Source: Persicaria tinctoria
Taxonomy: Eukaryota; Streptophyta; Magnoliopsida; Caryophyllales; Polygonaceae
DNA: 64,000 nucleotides
Direction: 5' to 3'
NCBI GenBank assembly: GCA_037127255.1
Contig: JBANSL010000009.1
Span: 41,082,475-41,146,474 of the forward strand
In this document: positions 24,201 to 35,453 of the stretch, one piece after another
How the letters are laid out: every line of letters starts with the position of its first letter
Numbering within the stretch: position 1 is the stretch's first letter
Notes under the pieces: model-generated
What the model was told of the DNA's origin: nothing
Database searches by the model: none
The model's input: the letters and a program-made list of their open reading frames with translations, nothing else
Position numbers and translations under genes: made by a program

Positions 24201-24839
24201 ATTGACTCGCCAATTGGTTAATTATCGTTTGAATTACATTCATTGAGCTGTGTTGGATTGTGAATTGGGGTTCTTATTTGGGATGTGTTAAATGACCGGA
24301 AGAAGACTGAATTAACAAATTGGCTTGCAAAGAAGTCTGAATGATTTTTTGCAGATTATTAATTTATACTGTTACATGTTTTAATGATCATATTAAATAA
24401 TTGTTGCGCTGAAATTGTTTTTGTTTGAATTAATTAAACAATTGTTTTTGTTTGAATTAAACGATTCAAATGAAATTCAAATGGAATATCTTAATGGTTG
24501 CTGCTGAAATACTCCGGTTTCAACAAACTCTCCGATCTAAGCCTTTGATAAGTGTCTGGTGAGTCTCTTTCTTGCTGAAATTGTAGGATAGAACTTAATT
24601 TGTTGCTGCCGAAACCATTTACTACCACGAGATTCTCTCTCCTGCACTTGTTTGATTTTTACATTCCTCTCGTTCAACCTTGTTTGATTTTTGACGATCT
24701 GCTGAAATTAAGGAAAAGGAGAAATTATTTATTGTTGAACTACTTGCGCAACTTGTTTGATGAGTTATAGAAGTTGATTATGATTGTGATGCATCTTTTA
24801 CTATATGTTAATCAACTTGTTTGATGAGTTATAGAACCT

Positions 24840-25720
24840 CGGTTTCAGCATTTCAGCAACGTCGGTAGAGCGAGGAAGAACAAAGAGAGCACAGTGAACC
24901 CCGGTTTCAGCATTTCAGCAGGTAGAGCCAATGTTCTTAATTAGCTAATGTAAAAGGCCGGTATAGCTAATGTTCTTAATTAGCTAATGAGAGTTTGGAT
25001 ATTGGCAGTTTCAGCAAAAAAAATTTGCCTTGTTGAAATTGATTCTTATAAAATTGTATGAGCTACTATATCTTAAAACCATATATGACAGCATTTCAGC
25101 CTTTCAACATTTCAGCATTTCAGTATTTTAGTAGCTTGTATGTATAACATTTTCAGCAGTGTCCGCAATAACCATTTCAGCATCAACAACGTTGCTGAAA
25201 CCCCATCAATAACAGTACTGAAATTGGGGTTTCAGCAACGCGAAAAAAAAACTGTTGAAACTTGAGGGGGGTTTCAGCATCAACAACAGTGATGAAATCG
25301 GGGTTTCAGCAACTCCGGTTTCGGCAACGCGAAAAAAAAAACAGTAACGCGAAAAAAAACTGCTGAAACAAAGGGTGACACAAGGGTTTCAGCAACACTA
25401 GAAACGCGAAAAAAAACGAAAAAAACTGTTGAAACAGAGGGTGACACAAGGGTTTCAACAACTCTGGAAACGCGAAAAAAAAAACCGAAAAAAAAAGCGA
25501 AAACAAAAATGTTGAAACAGAGGGTGGCACAGGGGTTTCAGCAACTTTGGAAATGCGGAAAAGAAACGAAAAAAAATGGTAATATGGAGAAAAAACACCC
25601 AATTTCAGCAACTTTGATTTCAGCAGTTTCAGCAACACGGGGAAAAAAAAACTCAATCTCGCGGGAAAAAAAAACTCAATTTCAACGGAAAAAAAAACTC
25701 AATTTCAGCAACTTTATTTT
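24840..25720. repeat. TTTCAGCA / TGCTGAAA-rich array
   Basis: More than twenty copies of GGTTTCAGCA or its complement TGCTGAAAC, spaced 15-60 bases and separated by A-runs and the phrase AACGCGAAAAAAAA. Both orientations alternate, so many short hairpins can form. It resembles the motif in the interior of the young LTR element at 4425-4885. Confidence 0.8.
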
Positions 25721-26749
25721 AGGGATGGACATTTTGCTAATATGGAGAGGGTGGAGGACATTTTCCTAATAAAGCCCAAAATTTTGGACATCGTAGTAAT
25801 CCCCCCTATTTTCTTTATAAAAAATAAAAAATAATAAAAGATTGGGAGAAGAAAAGGGGGATACCCACCCCCTCATGGTAAGTTGAATTCCCCCTTTTCA
25901 TAGGAATTCCAATTCCTACGTTTGTTAGTTTTCAAAATTTATACAAAACACATATATTGTAAACCAATTCCTGAGAATTTATACTTCCCGGGAAGTTAAA
26001 GTGTAACCAAACGAAGCCTTATGCACATCTTGAAAAGATGAGAAAAGTCATAAATATAAATTTGTTTTAACAATTTCTGACTTATTTTTAGTAACTATGA
26101 AATTATTTTAAAAAATTATAAAAAATGGATATTTAATAGTATAGTTTTTGGAAATTTCACGAGGTACCCCGATTTATCGCTTAATTCACGCGGTGACCAA
26201 CTGCTTTACACATTTCACGTGGTGCCCCTGAGGTTATAAATCCTTTTACCTTGTGCCCTTGTCCATATTTTTTAACAGCCTCCCATTAGTGAAAAATGAA
26301 AAAATAAAATAAATCAATTGAATTTAAAAAAATGGGGAAGGAAGCGAGACTCACGTTCACCTCCTGCAATGACCCAAAGAGAAGAACAATAGTGGTCGAC
26401 CTGGTGTTCGTCAGGGAGGAGGCGGCACGATTGTAGGCTCTCAGATGTTCAAAGACGGTGGGATCTCGTCATCCGGCGGAGTCTCGTCCACGGGGGCGGC
26501 GTCGGTCTGTGTGAAGTGTGCAACAGAGCTAAGTATCGATCCCAATTCCCCCAATCTGAAACAAAGCCTAAACCCTAATTTTCAGTAAAATCTGAACACT
26601 CCCAATTCCCCCAATCTATAATTTTCGTCAAATCTAAAACAAAGCCTAAACCCTAATTTTCGGTAAAATCTAAATATTCCCAATTCTAAACCTCCCAATT
26701 CCCCCAATCTATAATTTTCGCCAAATCTGAACAAAGCCTAAAGCCTAAA

Positions 26750-29623
26750 TGAAACAAGAAATCGATCGATGACCCGTGTGATAGATCTCAGCTAGAGGTT
26801 CGAATTCGAACCCGAAACTGAGTGACCTAGGCCTAGAAATCAACTACGAGGAAGAAGAGCTGATTCCAAGGTGTCCAGTGCCATAGAATTGAAGGGAAAC
26901 AGAGAAAGAGTTTTGAGATTGGAAAGATGATTTTCTGTATTTGGTTAATCTGCAAATGCCTGAGGAGGCGAGTACATAAAGGCAATGGTGGGTTCAACCC
27001 AAAATAGAACATTAAACCGGTTTGACATAGACCGGGTTAAACAGGATATTTAAACAAACTCATAACATATGTAAACTCAAAAACCCTATTACAGATCTCC
27101 CTTGTTGAAATGATCCTTGTCCTCAAGGATCGAAATTTGATTGGCTGAAACATGCAACTTGTATCGATGACTATATCTGCAAACTTGAGGCGTTCTCCAC
27201 TGGGATCGAAGACAAATGAAGTGATGTTCATAGGTCGGGTCCAAGCAATACCAAGAGCCCAAGGAAGCCAGAAATCAGTAGTAGTGTTTATTAGCATCAC
27301 TGTCACAAACAGCAACTGGGACGTGAATTGTATCCTGGCTTCGGTTGCTTTAGGACGGATGCAACAATTATCATCAATCATAACATGTATCACTTGTTTC
27401 CCTCCAGGATCGAATGCAAAATTATCCACTAAATTAAGGAACCTATCAGCAAGCCCCTGTAGTAGACCTGAGCGCAGCCAGATGTTCGGATCCATAGTTA
27501 TCACCACCTCGAACAAGTGATCAGAGTAAACCAAGTCAGCAGGTGGCAATGGAAACATAGCTAAACCACATAATGTTGTCCGTTTCCTTCCTGATTGGCA
27601 GATTGCCATAATCTTCTTCGAAGCCATGGCCGGGAGTGAGTTAATCATAATCGGACAGCAAGCTAACACCACCACTTTAGATGCCTCACTTACAGCTGCC
27701 AATAAGCTTTGCAGGGAGCTCGTTGGCATCTCATCGGGCAGTTGACGAGTAATCAAACTAACGATTCCGTTCACCACAATCTGATCGTCAGCCCTTTGCC
27801 CTCCGGGATCAAAAGCAGGCATTTCAACTCTTTTGAATTGCGTGAATAGAGAGATGGCGATATAATGCAAAACTAATTTCATACGTGGCCCCATTTCTTT
27901 CAAAGTATTAAGAGAATACAACAGCAATTTCTTCATTTTAATTCCATTCTCTATATGCACCTTTAATGATGTACCCAACTTGTGAGAAAATTGCAGCCCA
28001 TCAATTCTTTGAATCAATTTAGGCTTCTCATCTTGGCTCCAATAACCATCAGTCTTGAGCATCTCCTTAGTTAACTTGAACACTTTCGAGCAGTGTGTTG
28101 CTTGTGTGACACCTCCTTTCATCAAGCCAACAATCCCGAATGAATTGTCGACCAACTCAGGTTCTAGATTCTCAACTGCCTTAGGTATTATATCGAACCA
28201 ACCACAGTTGGCAATCATCAAATAATTTCCACCACCTTTCAATTGTGCAACCAAACTTGGAGCAATAAAATCAGCAGCAACAATAGGTAGCCGAAGGGCC
28301 TTACTCGCATGTAGATTCCCTCCCGGATCAAATGGCAGTAGCTCAATATAATCAAATGTCATTAATCGAACATTTTCTAAATCAAGATTAAGAAGCGTAG
28401 CTCACTTTCTTGGTGATAAGAATGAACTCATCAACTCTCTTATCAATAATTTCAGGGTCAAAAACAGGCTGAGCACCATCTTCTATCGAGTTAACAGATT
28501 TGCTCACAACCTTTACTGCGACTCAAGGGTCGAAACTCAAGTCACCTTGTTCCTTATTTGGGTTCACAACATTTTCAGACAACACCGTTTCTTTAGGAAA
28601 CAGATACGACATCTCAGTTCTCTTTTCCATGAGCTCCGGCATTTCATCAAACACTTGGTAGGCATCCAGCTCCATCTTCTTTACTGCAGCTACAGGTTCA
28701 TCTTCTACCCCAATTTGAGGTACTTCTTCAGCCTGATTGTGTTCGCTTGCTTCCTTGAATTCTTCTACTTCATGTTTCTGAGCTATCTCTTCCGGTTGCT
28801 TCGAGATTTCATCAGCCTTAGGCGCCTCCTTATGTATGGTGCGATAAAACTCATCGAACGTCTTCTTAACATGACAAGAAATCACCTCATTCACAGGAGC
28901 TACCTCAAATCGAATACTCTGTAAGAGGAATCTTCCATTATAAAAATTGAGTGCATGACTAGCTGCGTTCTCATCTCGAAAAGAAATTCGGTAATCAAAA
29001 CCGCTCTCTACAGGCATGTATTTGAATTGCTCAATTCTTCCAACTTTAGAAAACTCTCCATCGACTGTCAACTCACTCATCCAGTGCTCAGAACAAACCC
29101 TAACCAGAATAGATCGATCTCTTACCTCGTCTTCCAGAGTCGCCAATTCCGAGAACCAAGATTTGCAGTACTAACGAACTTGCTTCCTCAGATCCGAGAT
29201 TGTGGCCTTCCAATTGTGACTACCTTGTGTCGAATCCATGTCTAGACCCACCGATGATCGATGCTCTGATACCAATGAAACAGGAAATCGATCGATCGAT
29301 GACCCGTGGGATAGATCTCAGCTAGAGGTTCGAATTCGAACCCGAAACTGAGTGACCTAGGCCTAGAAATCAACTACGGGGAAGAAGAGTGGATTTGAAG
29401 GTGTCCAGTGCCATAGAATTGAAGGGAAACAGAGAAAGAGTTTTGAGATTGCAAAGATGATTTTCTGTATTTGGTTAATCTGCAAATGCCTGAGGAGGCG
29501 AGTACATAAAGGCAATGGTGGGTTCAACCCAAAATAGAACATTAAACCGGTTTGACATAGACCGGGTTAAACAAGATATTTAAACAAACTCATAACATAT
29601 GTAAACTCAAAAACCCTGTTACA
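26750..29623 (-). mobile_element. Non-autonomous LTR element E with an RRM/FDPGG reading frame
   Basis: Minus-strand element. Terminal repeats 29276-29623 (5', 348 bp) and 26750-27093 (3', 344 bp) read TGTAA(C/T)AGGG...TTTCA and differ at roughly ten positions. The primer site TGGTATCAGAGC lies at 29274-29263, one base inside the 5' LTR. A purine tract AACAAGGGAGATC precedes the 3' LTR. Flanks are CTAAA (26745-26749) and CTAAT (29624-29628), a 4-of-5 match. There is no protease, integrase, RT or RNase H; one long frame fills the interior. It depends on other elements for reverse transcription and integration. Confidence 0.9.
27037..29239 (-). pseudogene. Unknown long ORF of element E: RRM-like domain plus FDPGG repeats
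   Basis: One coding frame of about 730 codons can be followed from the ATG at 29239 (MDSTQGSHNW) to the stop at 27037, inside the 3' LTR. Residues encoded at 29112-28890 have the RRM pattern: ILVRV strand, KVGRIEQFKY, YRISFRDENAASHALNFYNG (RNP1-like), then RFEVAPV. After a Glu/Lys-rich linker come six FDP motifs: 28526-28534 (cut at its Gly by a TGA), about 28455-28463 (FDPE), 28332-28318, 27813-27799 and 27414-27400 (FDPGG), and 27210-27196 (FDPSG). Breaks: TAG at 29173-29171, TGA at 28525-28523, a frameshift near 28400. The 441-codon stretch 28362-27037 is fully open. The place in the element suggests a gag-like role; I recognise no named family for the FDPGG part. Confidence 0.75.
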
Positions 29624-30083
29624 CTAATTTTCGGTCAAATCTGAACCTTAAAATCATCAAAACAAAGCCTAAAAATCCCCCTAAACAACAACAAATCATC
29701 ATACCTAAATCCTAATTTTCGGTAAAATCTGAAAATCGGATTGAACAACCTCTGTTCTGCAACAAATTGTTCCTCTTGTGCTCTGTTTTCATGAATAAGA
29801 GACTCAATTTCCGAGTTCAGGATTTTTTCTTTAAAGACAATTTCCTCCATGGTCTGCACTTTCAGATATGTGTTTAGTTTCTTAAGTGAGTTGCATTCTC
29901 CTGCATTTTTTAATTCAATTCACATTTTTTTTAATTCAATCCATGGTCTGCATTTTTTTAAAAATTCAATTCACTTTTTCTTTCACTAACGGGAGGCTAT
30001 TTTTTTTTTATGAAACAAACTAACAGGAGGTTGTTAAAAAATATAGATAAGGGCACGAGGTGAAATGATTTATAATCTCAGGG

Positions 30084-31384
30084 ACACCACGTGAAAGGTG
30101 TAAAACAGTTGGTCACCTCGTGAATTAAGCAATATCTCGGGATACCTTGTGAAGCATTGTTTTTAACTAATTTTGTGAATATTTTTAAATAATCATCTAT
30201 TTGGTTTTCGGCTTTTTTTCTAATCATGTTTAACCTAATTAAGTATATGTCTGAATGCAGGGGCGGAGCCAGGAAAATGTCTGGGGGGGGGCTCAAATTT
30301 TTTTTCACTGGTTCATAAAAAATTGCAATAAATAGCTTCTTAGATCGTGTAATAAATTTATCCATAATCCTAAAAATAAAAGACCACAAAACACAAATTT
30401 AATTCATACATCAAAGTTCATACCATACTAGAGCAAAAACCCAAATTCAAAAACAAACTACAAGTCTAAACCTTATTCATAAAACTACAATGTCAAACCA
30501 AATTCACAAATTGCAAAGCTCACACTTCTGCTGAAAATTAAAAAATAGAAAAAGAAGAGGCGAACAGCTGAGGGTTAAAAAAATGACTGAATATTGAGTC
30601 TTCTGTTGAAAATTAAAAAATAGAAAAAGAAGAGGCGAACAGTTGAGGGTTAAAAAAATTACTGGATATTGAGTGCGGGAGGGGAATCGAACTCCGGATC
30701 TTTACACTCCTCGTACACACTTCCAACCAACTGTTTTACACCACGTGAAAGGTGTAAAACAGTTGGTCACCTCGTGAATTAAGCAATATCTCGGGATACC
30801 TTGTGAAGCATTGTTTTTAACTAATTTTGTGAATATTTTTAAATAATCATCTATTTGGTTTTCGGCTTTTTTTCTAATCATGTTTAACCTAATTAAGTAT
30901 ATGTCTGAATGCAGGGGCGGAGCCAGGAAAATGTCTGGGGGGGGGCTCAAATTTTTTTTCACTGGTTCATAAAAAATTGCAATAAATAGCTTCTTAGATC
31001 GTGTAATAAATTTATCCATAATCCTAAAAATAAAAGACCACAAAACACAAATTTAATTCATACATCAAAGTTCATACCATACTAGAGCAAAAACCCAAAT
31101 TCAAAAACAAACTACAAGTCTAAACCTTATTCATAAAACTACAATGTCAAACCAAATTCACAAATTGCAAAGCTCACACTTCTGCTGAAAATTAAAAAAT
31201 AGAAAAAGAAGAGGCGAACAGCTGAGGGTTAAAAAAATGACTGAATATTGAGTCTTCTGTTGAAAATTAAAAAATAGAAAAAGAAGAGGCGAACAGTTGA
31301 GGGTTAAAAAAATTACTGGATATTGAGTGCGGGAGGGGAATCGAACTCCGGATCTTTACACTCCTCGTACACACTTCCAACCAA
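30084..31384. repeat. Tandem 654-bp duplication
   Basis: 30084-30730 and 30738-31384 are the same sequence, with no difference seen by eye, including the G9 run near 30292/30946. The unit contains the last 75 bases of the Mutator-like element, its flank, and the first 470 bases or so of the hAT element. The seven joining bases CTGTTTT (30731-30737) with the following ACACC are the exact inverse complement of GGTGTAAAACAG 8 bases further on, making a 12-bp hairpin at the joint. Confidence 0.95.
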
Positions 31385-32052
31385 TTGTATTGGCGGGCGA
31401 CTATGTCTTTATGTAACCTCTATTATATATACATAAACATTTTTGTCCGGGGGGCTTGAGCCACCGCATCAAGGTTATTAGGATCGTGATTCTAGGATCG
31501 AATCACAATAGGGTTCGTGGATCGGATCGTAAGATCCCATTAGGGGATCGTAAGATCCTCGAAATATAATTAAATAATAAAATAAAAATATATATAACAA
31601 AGTTGCTTAATTTAAAATTCTAGAATGAGGTAAAACAATGTTAGTTACACAATCTATTTTGATTTTAAGACATAAAAATCTACATTTACGACCTTAGACG
31701 TTGTCATATTGGTTAAAAGACTCGAAAACAATTGTCTCTAAGCTATTTTTCACGTTCCTTACATGAATTTGTATATTTAAACACCCTAAAATCAACCAAG
31801 GAAACAAAACAAATGTTTAAAAAATACATATTGTTAATGAAAATAGGATCTTTAGGATCGTGATCGAGGGATCGTAAGATCCTATCGATCCATTAAGATT
31901 CTAAAGATCCCATTGTAGATCCTACACAAAAAAAGATCATATACATAGATCCGGATCGGGCCCCTATGTAGGATCGTAGGATCTTAAGATTTTAAAGATT
32001 CGAATCGGGATTCTAATAACAATGCACCGCATGCCCCCTCCCTCCGCCCCTG
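30258..32052. mobile_element. hAT non-autonomous element (TSD TCTGAATG)
   Basis: Starts CAGGGGCGGAGCC and ends CTCCGCCCCTG, inverted repeats of the widespread plant hAT type. Exact 8-bp duplications TCTGAATG flank it (30250-30257, 32053-32060). No transposase. The original element was about 580 bp; it grew by the 654-bp tandem duplication (giving a second left end at 30912, also after TCTGAATG) and by the nested hAT at 31470-32024. Confidence 0.92.
31470..32024. mobile_element. Nested hAT MITE rich in GATCGTAAGATC words (TSD CACCGCAT)
   Basis: 555 bp between exact CACCGCAT copies (31462-31469, 32025-32032). Ends CAAGGTTATTAG and CTAATAACAATG are imperfect inverted repeats. Subterminal regions repeat GGATCGTAGGATC / GATCGTAAGATCC palindromes. 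No coding capacity. Confidence 0.9.
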
Positions 32053-32060
32053 TCTGAATG

Positions 32061-32665
32061 GTGTATGCACTGACATGTTAATTAATGACATTTTCTTTTT
32101 ATGCGGAGTATAAATCAATAATTAAATGGAAATGGCACATCACTAACCTACAAAATTTGGTCAATTTTTTTTTTTTTAAAAAATAGTTATTTGTAGAAAT
32201 TTATCGATAGGGAAAATTACCTATATTGCGGTCGAACAATTTTATATTACCAAGAGGCATGGGAATTGGGAAGGGAATTGGTGATGTTATAAGTTAATAT
32301 ATATTATATTGTACTGGGCGACTTAGTCGACGACCTATAAAACATGATTCTGTATTAAACACAATTTTTTTTAAAAAAAATTCTTGCGGTAACCCTGTGC
32401 TTTAAAAAAAAATTGTATCGTGCCCAAATGCTTTGTTTTGGATAAAAAAAGGTTAGCTTTAAATTCTCTGGGAAAACGCCATAATATGTATAAAATATAG
32501 AGCTTTTTTGAGAATTAATACACCTTTCTTTTACAGAAGAACATGATAGAGATGAAAAAACGGAAAAAGTAGTACGATATCTTCACATTGAATTTATAAA
32601 ACACGACACCTATTTCAGTTTAGTTGAATGCGCAACTTCACATGGAGGAGAGCAGGAGACCCTCG
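32061..32665. other. AT-rich intergenic sequence
   Basis: Nothing recognisable apart from a GCGGAGTATAAA-type word near 32102 and A/T runs. Confidence 0.5.
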
Positions 32666-32715
32666 CACTACACCAGATTGGATTTCAGGCGACGAACATC
32701 TATGTCTCCATCACG

Positions 32716-34781
32716 TAGGGGTGGTCACGGGATACGGGTTGATCCGTGACCCGACGGGTTGTACCGGTCGATGACTCGGCGGGTCATTGACTCGGCGGGT
32801 CCGGGTCAACGGGTCAACGGGTGGGGGCGGGTTGCGGGTTAGGGTCAAGGGTTTTGAACCCGATGACCCGCCGGGTCAACCCGCCATCCCAATTTTTTTT
32901 TGAATTTTTTTTCTAAATATTCCCTAAAAAATAAATTATTACAAAAATATTCACACTTTCAAACTATTTACGAAAATATTCATTTTTGTCAGATCAACCA
33001 GAAAAACGCGGTCTGAGACCGCGTTTTATTCGGAAGGTAAAAAACTGGAATTGGTGAAAATGGGTAAAAAACAAGTTAACAAAGACACGCGGTCTCAGAC
33101 CGCGTCTTTTGTTTTTTTTTAATGAAAAATTGAAACGGGAAATTGGGAGAGAGAGGGACTGTCGGAGGTAGGCGGAGGAGGGAGGGAGGGAGGGAGGGAG
33201 GGAGAGGTAAGGACCGGAGGTAGGCGGAGGAGAGAGAGGAAAGGGTCGAAGGAGAGAGGAAGGGGCGGAGGGAGAGAGAGGAAAGGAGTGGAGGAGAGAG
33301 GAGGCCGAGCGCGCGGGTGAGGGCACTGGGAGGATCGGAGGAAGACGGAGATCGGCTGAGCGAGTGAGGGCCCTGGGAGGAGGAAGACGGAGATCTGAGG
33401 GAGAGAGGGCTCAGGCGCGCGGGTGAGGGCTCAGGTGCCGCCCTCGCAGCGTCTCCCTCCTCTCCTTCTCGCACCCACTCGCCACCATCACCTCATACCT
33501 CCCAGATCCGGCCACCCTCGCCGCAGATTCGGCCACCCCGAGCCCTCCTCCCTACAGATCTGGCCTCCTCACGCCTTCTTCAAAGACTTGCTCTCCCTCC
33601 GGCAGTCTGCCCCTCCCTCTCCCTTGCTCCGCCCCGAGCCCTCCTCTCCCTCGCTCCGCCCCTCCCCCGGCCACCTCTCCCTCACTCCGCCCTATTCGGC
33701 CACCCCGAGCCCTCCTCTCCCTCGCTCCGCCCCTCCCCCGGCCCTTTCCTCTCCCTCCGGCAGTCCGCCCCTCCCTCTCTCCTCCGCCTCCCTCTGGCAG
33801 TCCGCCCCTTCCGTCTCTCCCACTTCCCGTTTCAATTTTTCATGGAAAAAAAATAAATAAATAAGAGACGCGGTCTGAGACTGCGTCTCTTTGTTCAACC
33901 TTTTTTTATCCTTTTTCACTAATTCCAGATTTTTTACCTTTCGAATAAAACGCGGTCTCAGACCGCGTTTTTCTGTCCGATCTGACAAAAATGAATTTTT
34001 TCGTAAATAGTTTAAAAGTGTGAATATTTTTTTTAATTTTTTATTTTTTTGTGAATATTTAGAAAAAAAATTCTTTTTTTTTTGAAAAAAAAATCTTTTT
34101 TTTTTGAAAAAAAATTCTTTTTTTTTTGAAAAAAAATTCTTTTTTTTTTGAAAAAAAAATGCTTTTTTTATGTTTATAGTAATTATTATGTATATTATTC
34201 TTAGAATAATTCATAATATATAAACATATACTAGTTTGCAATGTACAATGTGGGTCAAAACACTATCACCCTTCCCTTTTTATAGATTTGAAAGACATCT
34301 CCTATTCTCTCAACTTTCAATGTGGGACAAGACTCTTGTTCCACATTGAAAGTTGAGAGTTAGAATGAGAAGGGATGGATGTATATATATGTGTACTCCA
34401 TCCTCCCTTAACCCTCACTCTTTACTTTAAGCTTTATTTTTTATATTGAAATGAAGAAAAGTTTGAGAAGTTTTATATCCTTACATTTATATTGTAGTGG
34501 ATAAATGAAGTTTTATAAAAATATAAAATTTCTCATGTTTTTTTCCACTTCATATTAAGATGAAATGGATATAAAAAGTGATATGTAGAAAAAGTCTTTA
34601 CCTATCATTTTTTTAAAAAAATTTTAGTCAAAAATATTAAAAAAAAATAATTTTTTTTTTTAATTTGGGAATCCGCCGGGTCAACGGGTCGACCCGAACC
34701 CGCCAACCCGTGGAATTCCCGGGTTAGGGTTCGGGTCGCCCTTCCCCGACCCTTGACCCGTGGCCACGCGGCCCACGCCTA
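32716..34781. mobile_element. hAT element with internal palindromic core (TSD CCATCACG)
   Basis: Exact CCATCACG flanks (32708-32715, 34782-34789). Ends TAGGGGTGG...CACGGG and CCGTGGCC...CACGCCTA are inverted repeats. Both subterminal zones are arrays of GGGTC/GACCC words. The core (32945-34035) is a second, inner inverted repeat of some 170-bp arms (32945-33120, 33865-34035) with four copies of the CGCGGTCTNAGACCGCG near-palindrome, enclosing a purine-rich block (33140-33430) and a pyrimidine-rich block (33435-33830). Reading frames in that block (Ser/Pro-rich) are composition artefacts. Confidence 0.88.
34077..34163. repeat. Tandem T-run/GAAAAAA array
   Basis: Four copies of an approximately 22-base unit (TCTTTTTTTTTTGAAAAAAAA) inside the hAT element. 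Confidence 0.85.
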
Positions 34782-34855
34782 CCATCACGTACATGAAAAG
34801 CCTTCAAGTGACGAATAAACTCAACTTGGTCGCCCTAATCTCCCCATGTTGGAAC

Positions 34856-35260
34856 TAGACATGTCAAACGGGTCATTTGGGTCGGGTCACTTCGGATTTC
34901 GGGTAAAACGGGTCTCGGGTAAAACGGGTTCCGGGTTTTTCGGGTTGACTCGAACCCGGGTTTCGGGTCATTTCGGGTCGATTTCGGGTTTGTCATTTTT
35001 TTCCTTTTTAAATTAAAAAAATCACAATTTGACAATTTTGTGATAAATTTTAATTATATATAAAAAAATTTAATTATATATAATTATAAATCAACTGGGT
35101 CAATCGGGTCACCGGGTCAATCGGGTAAATCGGGTCAAAATTACCGGGTCAATCGGGTCACCGGGTCGAAACCCAGATTACCCGAAATTTTTTGGGTTTT
35201 TCGGGTTCGAATCGGAAATTTTTCGGGTCGGCCGGATCGGGTTGTGTTTTGATAGATCTA
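34856..35260. mobile_element. hAT-like MITE with GGGTC/CGGGT array
   Basis: 405 bp, starts TAGACATGTCAAA and ends TTTGATAGATCTA (imperfect inverted repeats). Flanks GTTGGAAC (34848-34855) and GTTGGAAG (35261-35268) match at 7 of 8. Subterminal zones are dense in CGGGT/ACCCG. Confidence 0.78.
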
Positions 35261-35453
35261 GTTGGAAGTTGGAACCCATCCCCGCTCCACTTTGGGGACC
35301 AACTAGCATCAATATTCATCGCTTTAGTATACGTTAGGCGACGAACTTTAATTAGTAAACACGTCGCATAAAACTTTATCAAAAAATTCACCGTATTTAG
35401 ACGACGAACTTGTAAGGGAAGTTGGTTGCCCTAATGGAGAACTCAATTGTATG

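Larger units (their letters stand above)
22528..26018. mobile_element. PIF/Harbinger-type non-autonomous element with expanded interior
   Basis: Ends GGGTTTGTTTGGTT (22528) and AACCAAACGAAGCC (26018) are imperfect inverted repeats matching the Tourist/Harbinger consensus style, flanked by TTA (22525-22527, 26019-26021). Subterminal sequence is also inverted: GGAATTCCAATTCC and CTTCCCGGGAAG occur near both ends. No transposase or Myb-like gene is visible, so it would move in trans. At 3.5 kb it is far longer than a normal MITE; the interior holds GC-rich gene-like sequence and a repeat array, suggesting capture of host sequence. Confidence 0.82.
26153..30158. mobile_element. Mutator-like element with ~140-bp TIRs, host of LTR element E
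   Basis: Left terminus (26153-26295) and right terminus (about 30000-30158) are inverted: TTCACGAGGT/CCCGA, GCTTAATTCACG(A/C)GGTGACC and CACGTGGTG occur in the same order from both ends. Flanking 9-mers GTTTTTGGA (26144-26152) and GTTTTTAAC (30159-30167) match at 7 of 9, an eroded duplication. Removing the nested LTR element leaves about 1.1 kb. Interior pieces at 26340-26530 and 29640-29870 (minus-strand frame with IESLIHENRAQEEQFVAEQ) look like captured gene fragments that I cannot name. Confidence 0.72.

Noticed and set aside
28547..29245. Plus-strand reading frames opposite the RRM/FDPGG gene
   Set aside because: Shadow frames; the minus strand has the domain pattern and the element's orientation.
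32994..33860. Ser/Pro-rich proteins of 110-145 residues
   Set aside because: Overlapping frames in a purine/pyrimidine-skewed palindromic transposon core; no domain.
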